Below, one piece after another: positions 58,629-64,000 of a stretch of 64,000 bases of DNA. The number at the start of each line of letters is the position of its first letter. Positions within the stretch are counted from its first letter, which is position 1. This DNA is from Armillaria gallica (Eukaryota > Basidiomycota > Agaricomycetes > Agaricales > Physalacriaceae). The DNA is taken from positions 620,001 through 684,000 of the forward strand of contig JBANDB010000021.1 in NCBI GenBank assembly GCA_037576215.1. Direction: 5' to 3'. A program made the translations under genes and the position numbers. Below the pieces are notes generated by a model, which saw nothing but the letters and a program-made list of their open reading frames with translations, did no database searches and was not told where the DNA came from.

Positions 58629-59343
58629 ATTTTCATTCATAGCTCTCAAATATCTGTAGTATCCTCAGTCTTTCACAGCCATAGGCAGTAGACGCTAATG
58701 TCAATCCCTAGTATCACCGGATCGCATCCAGAACTGATATTTCCTCCTTAATTCTTTCATTTCAACAGGCTCACCTTGAACGCGTGAATGCCGTTCTTTC
58801 GATCGTGGATTTTGATCGAATATGGGGCAAAATCTGATGAAAGGAGCAACTTAGGCCTTTACAGTGGTAGCGGCACGAAACGAAAGGATAAAACGTGCTT
58901 ATGGATTGGATTGGAAATCTTCGGGCAGACAGATGAAAAGACGGATGATGTATTGCACCAACTTTTGACCAGAATTGAGTGATTCGGAGAGGCGTGGCGA
59001 TGTGGTTGAAAAATATGCATGTACGCCGAGGCCGCTGATGCATTTGATTATCTGGTTGAATACTTTAGCAGTTTTATTTACATCAAATCGGAACAACGAC
59101 GGTCCCTCGCCTGTTTGCGTTGTGTTTGCGAGGTTTCCCTGCTGAAATCCGGGTGAGCGGCGGGATAATTACCGCTTATCTCAAGAAATAGGCAGGTACA
59201 TTTTAGCATTACGCGATAGTGCGAATCTAGGGACCTGCCGCGACTGCCAACGAAAATTGAGGATTGGTTGCAGGTGATACGCTCACGTGATCGGAAGCAG
59301 AAAGAACATCCTCCCATGACTCGATGACATCATCCTCCCAGAT
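58629..59343. other. Intergenic
   Basis: 3' UTR of BTB copy 2 and the promoter of the ankyrin gene. Short ORFs only, no motif. Confidence 0.45.
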
Positions 59344-59778
59344 ATGTCTCTTCCTGCCGCAACCATCGAATTCGCCCACCGGATGTTCGACGCCGCCAGA
59401 AACGGCGACGCTTCCGTCCTCGTTCCAGCCATCAGCGCAGGATTACCACCCAACCTCACCAACCCCGAGGGAAACACCCTCCTCATGCTCGCGGCGTACG
59501 CTGGTCACCACGTACTCGCCAAGGAGCTCATATCCCTTGGAGCTGATCCCAATCGTCTGAACGATCGTGGGCAGAGTATAGTCGCTGGGGCGGTCTTCAA
59601 AGGCTATAGGGATACGGTGATGGTGCTGGTCGAGGCTGGAGCGGATCCGAGAGCAGGGAAACCGACGGCGATTGAGGCGGCGTACATGTTTGGGAGGAAG
59701 GATCTGATGGCCGTGTTGGGCGCGAAGGATGGTGATGTCAGTGAAGATGTTCCACGGCCGGTTGCTGAGTTGTCTTAG
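59344..59778 (+). CDS. Small ankyrin-repeat protein
   Basis: A single exon of 144 residues made almost entirely of ankyrin repeats: FDAARNGDASVLVPAISAGL (capping), NPEGNTLLMLAAYAGHHVLA with KELISLGADPN, NDRGQSIVAGAVFKGYRDTV with MVLVEAGADPR, and GKPTAIEAAYMFGRKDLMAV. The pattern G-x-T-x-L-x-x-A-A-x-x-G-H and the L-x-x-x-G-A-D-P turns are clear. A short acidic tail ends the protein. There is no other domain, signal peptide or membrane segment, so it is probably a cytosolic binding protein with unknown partner. Small soluble ankyrin proteins of this size are widespread in fungi. Confidence 0.88.
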   Translation: MSLPAATIEFAHRMFDAARNGDASVLVPAISAGLPPNLTNPEGNTLLMLAAYAGHHVLAKELISLGADPNRLNDRGQSIVAGAVFKGYRDTVMVLVEAGADPRAGKPTAIEAAYMFGRKDLMAVLGAKDGDVSEDVPRPVAELS

Positions 59779-59847
59779 GTTAATGAACAACGAGTAACTG
59801 AGAACTACAGAAACTATTTTGCTATGGTGAAGACTAGACTCGAACCA

Positions 59848-59876
59848 GTCCCTTTGAAAAGTAAAACCAAAGGGAC
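59848..59876 (+). repeat. Hairpin 3' of the ankyrin gene
   Basis: The 9-mer GTCCCTTTG (59848-59856) is the exact reverse complement of 59868-59876, with an 11-nt loop. It is placed where a 3' UTR structure would be. Confidence 0.5.
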
Positions 59877-60380
59877 GGACCTTCCTACTTACTTCCTACT
59901 GCCTAGTTCATGGATATGCTCAAGTTAGTCTTGTTTTAATCGCGCCCCCTTGTTATCACCGTCGACGCCGTTACGTCAGCTACCATACATAGAAGGACTT
60001 TCCCATCACTCTTTGAACCAATACTACTGTGTTCGCGTCGTTTCTCTTTGCTCGTCTCATTGAATGATGACCCTATGACTCAAACTCTCTCATGAAACAA
60101 TCAAGAAGGCATGAAAATTGTTAACGATACTGTTTCAAAGCAAATACCAAGCTGAAAGGATGGTCAGGCTATTTCAAGAGCAGCCGCCTATTCATATTCT
60201 CAATGGCAGATATGACCTTCTATGCACTGTCACCAGTCATGGAAGTTAGGCTCTAGTCACTTCTCTGCACGAAAACGCGCGGCTTTGGATAGAAACGCGT
60301 CAGTAAATTGACGTGTTGGCGGTGCATGTGATTCTATTACGTAACGGATCCGTCCGTGATAACGAGACCCCCCAGATAAA

Positions 60381-60451
60381 CAACAGACTCATACACACCG
60401 TCACTCCCTCCCTCCATAGGTGTGTATCGTCCGTCTGTCTACGAGAGACTA
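60381..60451. repeat. Hairpin repeat, copy 2
   Basis: Second copy of the 28190-28260 element. The 9-bp stem pairs 60391-60399 with 60419-60427 (ATACACACC/GGTGTGTAT) around a 19-nt loop and is followed by the same GTCTGTCTACGAGAGACTA block. Confidence 0.7.
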
Positions 60452-61128
60452 TGCTCAAGTGTAGCTGGCTGTTTTGGATATCGGTCTCTGCCGGTATGCG
60501 AAGACTCAACGCTCAACATACACCTGCACTCGGCCTTCTCGGCCTCAGCAGTGATCTCGCTTCCTTGCTCTATTCTTGCTGATATTGGAAGCAAATTTAA
60601 TATTGTAGGATATAATGACCCAAACCATTCCTTAGTATATAAGCTTATACAATCATTGCATAACGGCTTTCCCCTTCGGTAATAGCTTCGCGCTTACTGC
60701 TCTCATTAACCTCGCAAACAGGTCTCCTCACGAACCCTCGCTGAAATTCATTTTATACATCATATCTAATGCATCGTACCTCGCTTCAATCATCCCTCTC
60801 GTCTTGCACCTGCATATCCGGATTTCGGCATAAGTATTCCTAAGACTGGCCTTACAACATCTTCCCACTCTTTCCGTTACAGGATAGACCATTTTGTATA
60901 CACTACCTATTTACTGTACGTATTTTATAACTATGATATGATTGTACCATAATCCAACCAAATCCGAGTTGTCTGTTTTGCATAGAGCAAGGAGGAAAGC
61001 GAAGAGCAAGACGAGCGAGGAAGGGGTATGGTATCCTAAAGCGATGGGAATATAGGTAAGTCGGTTATATGTAGTAATATAGACAGCGAAAAGCATTGAA
61101 GATATATATATAAAGCAACCCTCATTCA

Positions 61129-63793
61129 TCAACCTCCCTTTACGATGATACTCTCCAGACGGACGTACTCCCACACGATACTTGCGTACCCCAAAAATGA
61201 ATCAAAATCAGGGTCAGCGACCCTAGCGAGCCCGATCTGCGCGAGGTCCAAATCCGGCATCTGCTCTCCGGTGGGCATAGACGCCGAGGGAGGCACCAAC
61301 GTAGCCATCTCGGGCGGGTAAACAATGGGCAACGCCGAAATCGGTGTCAGCGCCATCGTCCCAGTGGGCGTCGTAGGCGTCGAAATCATCGGCACCGGGG
61401 AGTTCGGATACATATACGCGTTCGCCCCTCCGTTTCCGAAGTAATTCTCCTCCTCCTCCTCTTCTTCCATGACGATCGACGTGCCCAGCGTAGTACCACC
61501 CCGGAGCACGTTCCGAATCGTTGGTACTTGCGTTTGTGGCCCGCCAGCACTGCTGCTCACGTTGGTCCGCGCCCAGACACCGCCGCTCTCGGTCCAGCGT
61601 CTAGCGAACACCTTCCGCGTGTCCTCCTCGAACGACGAGGTGACCGCAGTAGGGGTATACGGCGAGCCGGCTCTCGAACCGGCCCGATTCTCCTTCTCCT
61701 TTCCCCACACCCACTTTGCGACGAGCGCGACACCGACGGCGGCCCGACCAGGGAATCCACGCGCAGGTGCGTTCCGGTGGGGAGATATTTGCGCCGAGTC
61801 GATCTAGAGGTTCGTAAGCGCCAGACCACGGCAACCAGTATGGGACATACCTGGCTCAAGCACACATAAACAGGCTTCCCAAAGACATCGCATACCAAGT
61901 TGGCTATGCTGGGAAAGTTTGTCGCCGCTCCAGTACAGAGAATGCGGGAGGGGAGGTGGGGGTACGAAGTTTGGTACAGATCAAAAGGTATCGGTGATGG
62001 CAGTTGCATTTGACCGGGCGGCAATGGGGGCTTGGGTGGCAGCTTGACCTCTCCAAACACTCCCAAGGCAACAGCACGGCCCCATCGCACTCGCATTCCC
62101 ATGACCTGTGATTCGACCAGACATCTAGGATTGGCACGAAGGTCGCGGAACTCGGTGACCTTGATACCCGTCTCAAACCGGTGCACACCCTTGCTGTGTG
62201 TGAATGGAGGTGTATCCGGCTGTAAATGCCAAAAGGAAAACAACTTGTCGTCAAGACTGTGAAAAGAAAAGAAAAAAGAGTCAGTCAGAAATGAAGACAA
62301 CCCATTACGGAGACACCTCGGTGGGAGTGGCCCGCGTTTTCTGTATCCCAATCTTGAGATCATACATCGGAATGAAAAGCACATGTCGCGTTGTCATTTC
62401 GGTGGAACGAAAAGACAACAAGCGCTGTCAAGGACCGTTTCCTGTGTAAAAACACAGCTCCCGTCGAGGTGTGGGTACTCACCCTATTGAACCACCTGGA
62501 GGCACAATAGCAACAAGCCTGTCAAATGCGCTCCAACTCTTGGTGTACATATCACGGGCGAGGGCACGCGATACATCTCCATTTCTACAGGAACATTCAG
62601 GGTTGCACGAAGCGGGTGCGAAGCGTGCTTACCGACTGCTCAACATAACAATATATTTTTTCTTGTCTCCAGGTTCTTGGTATGGATGGGGAACGATGTT
62701 GTATATCGGTGAGGGGATATACGTATGCGCTTGAGCCATAAATGTATCCGTTGGACCAAAAGACAGAACAGCATCCGACTGAGCAGGACAAACAGAAACA
62801 AAGGTGGACAACGTGTCGGATGTGAAAGGAGTGAGAATGGTTTCTAGAGGAAAGAAAATAAGTATGTTTCGCTGCAGAATAACGCGAACTAAAATACCAG
62901 GATCAAAGCCGTATCTGTCGACCAAATACCGCGACACGTATCCCGCCTTTCTGCCGCCGCCGTTAACGTCAACATCACCTAGCCAACCACGGACCCGACG
63001 GCCCTCCTCCCTGCTCCCACCGACGATATCCAGCACCCCCTCGTCCCAGACGCCACTCTGCACGTTCCACATCCCACTCAGGCATGCCTCGGCCTCGCCA
63101 ATACCGGCCCACTTTCCACCGACCAGACTCTCCAAAAATTTACTCGCAACTTGCACTCTTCCTGTCCGTACCCAGACCTCCTTCGCCCACATCTCCCGTA
63201 CACGGAACATCTGCGCTGCGAGCATCGATGCATTGCCGCCGGCGCTGATCCCGACGCGTCGCGCCATCGCATCCGCTCCCCCAAGCGTGCTCTCAATCGC
63301 CAGCGCATGAGGGTGCGACGAGTTATCCTGGGACGTCGGTGTGTGCGGTAGAGAGAACGACGCCGCCGGGAAGTGCGCAGGTAGTGGTAACCCTGGATCC
63401 AAGGACGAAAGCGCAGGCAACGGCGTCGATTTCCACCATACGAGCGCCTGCTGCGCACAGCCTGATATTGCCTTGATGTCCTTGATTTTGTACGACGATG
63501 CGAGCTTTGCAAGCAAGATATCTATACACGTGAACAGCACAATTTGCTTCCGTTGGTGGTGATTCTTTTGGTGGAGGATGGACTATATGCATACCTAAGG
63601 CCTTTACCCACATCTCTACCGGAGTTGTGTATGCCTCGCCAGGCGTCGTGAATATCCCCCCCTGCGTCTGGTACTCGCTGAGTTCGGTGTCGAAATCGAC
63701 TCGCTCGACGCCAACAAGTTCTTGCTTTTCATCGAGAATACATGCTCGGAGCTGGTCTGTCGCGAGCTCGAGCCCCAGGAAATGTGTGGCCAT
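61129..63793 (-). CDS. D-xylulose kinase (FGGY family)
   Basis: Six exons: 63793-63595, 63521-62898, 62843-62633, 62584-62483, 62256-61851 and 61803-61129, giving 738 residues. The N-terminal domain begins THFLGLELATDQLRACILDE and has AISGCAQQALVWWKS, the sugar-binding region of xylulokinases. The second domain has SDAVLSFGPTDTFMAQAHTY (phosphate loop), RALARDMYTKSWSAFDRLVA, and TGAATNFPSIANLVCDVFGK (adenosine motif). The enzyme phosphorylates D-xylulose to xylulose-5-phosphate, feeding pentose sugars into the pentose phosphate pathway in the cytosol. It is about 140 residues longer than yeast Xks1. The extra length sits mainly in the last exon, a low-complexity stretch with a run of seven Glu (VMEEEEEEENYFGNG) and Pro/Thr/Met-rich sequence before the conserved-looking C terminus (DFDSFLGYASIVWEYVR). 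Confidence 0.9.
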
Positions 63794-64000
63794 CGTGCGG
63801 TGTCGTGAAAGAGGCGGAGATGTGCGTCGTTACTTTTTTTGCTGCTGCCGTGTGAAGCATGAAGAGAAGATTAGCTAAGCCTGATGGGCCCATGGAATTC
63901 GCCGTAATAGCCGTTCTGTTGGGCCTGACTTGCCATCTTTGATCTTTTTGATCAAACGACCTGTAACGCCTCGCGGCTGCTTCACAGGCTTGTCGGAGCC
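63794..64000. other. Window edge upstream of xylulokinase
   Basis: About 200 nt upstream of the kinase start; contains its promoter. No further gene can be supported before the window ends. Confidence 0.4.

Larger units (their letters stand above)
59779..61128. other. Convergent intergenic region with two hairpins
   Basis: 1.35 kb between the 3' ends of the ankyrin gene and xylulokinase. It holds a 9-bp hairpin at 59848-59876, 70 nt after the ankyrin stop, and the second copy of the hairpin repeat at 60381-60451. No gene is seen. Confidence 0.5.

Noticed and set aside
59825..59900. tRNA-like T-arm on the minus strand (GGTTCGAGTC)
   Set aside because: No A box, D-arm or acceptor partner in the upstream 80 nt; not a tRNA.

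Overview
The window looks like a chromosomal segment of a filamentous basidiomycete, most likely an Agaricomycete. Nearly every gene is split by short introns (about 45-60 nt, GT-AG with two GC-AG cases). The gene content is typical of wood- or litter-associated mushrooms: pyranose 2-oxidase, an aldos-2-ulose dehydratase-like protein, a macrofage-activating-glycoprotein-type surface protein, fungal BTB and F-box proteins, and Copia-type gag debris. Coordinates and exon joins were worked out by hand from reading frames, splice consensus and family resemblance. No database search was run.

Layout. 1-5.5 kb is poor in genes and holds a possible 3' CDS end, an orphan Copia-like gag ORF (minus strand) and a 13-bp-stem hairpin. 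5.5-7.9 kb has a small one-pass membrane protein and a six-exon BTB-domain gene. 8.2-12.5 kb has two tandem minus-strand paralogues of a family I do not recognise. 12.5-15.9 kb is repeat-rich, with a MITE-like inverted repeat and a duplicated gene fragment. 15.9-23.3 kb carries, on the plus strand, SUMO, a secreted M28 metallopeptidase with a C-terminal Fn3-like domain, and a BAR/IMD-like scaffold protein. 23.9-30.9 kb carries two divergently transcribed sugar-oxidation genes, an aldos-2-ulose dehydratase-like gene (minus) and pyranose 2-oxidase (plus), sharing a 1.5-kb intergenic region. 31.6-36.4 kb has a GT15 alpha-1,2-mannosyltransferase (minus) and a GPI-anchored-type surface glycoprotein (plus). 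36.8-42.4 kb is a graveyard with an F-box pseudogene and a decayed PNPOX-like/ferredoxin-reductase-like oxidoreductase. 42.5-47.6 kb has an MFS sugar transporter and the intact F-box relative of the pseudogene. 47.9-54.0 kb is one large MON2 gene. 54.2-59.8 kb has an F-box-like gene (minus) with one awkward junction, a second BTB gene paralogous to the first, and a small ankyrin protein. 61.1-63.8 kb is D-xylulose kinase (minus).

How genes may work together. Pyranose 2-oxidase makes 2-keto sugars and H2O2. Aldos-2-ulose dehydratase converts such ketoaldoses (glucosone) towards cortalcerone-type pyranones, so the divergent pair is a plausible two-step secondary-metabolic module. A sugar transporter and xylulokinase lie within the same 40 kb, but I see nothing that ties them to the pair. 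SUMO, MON2 and the GT15 enzyme are housekeeping neighbours. Duplication is a theme: BTB genes 50 kb apart with matching introns, a tandem unknown family, F-box copies about 10 kb apart, and a duplicated hairpin element 32 kb apart whose stem carries a compensatory base change.
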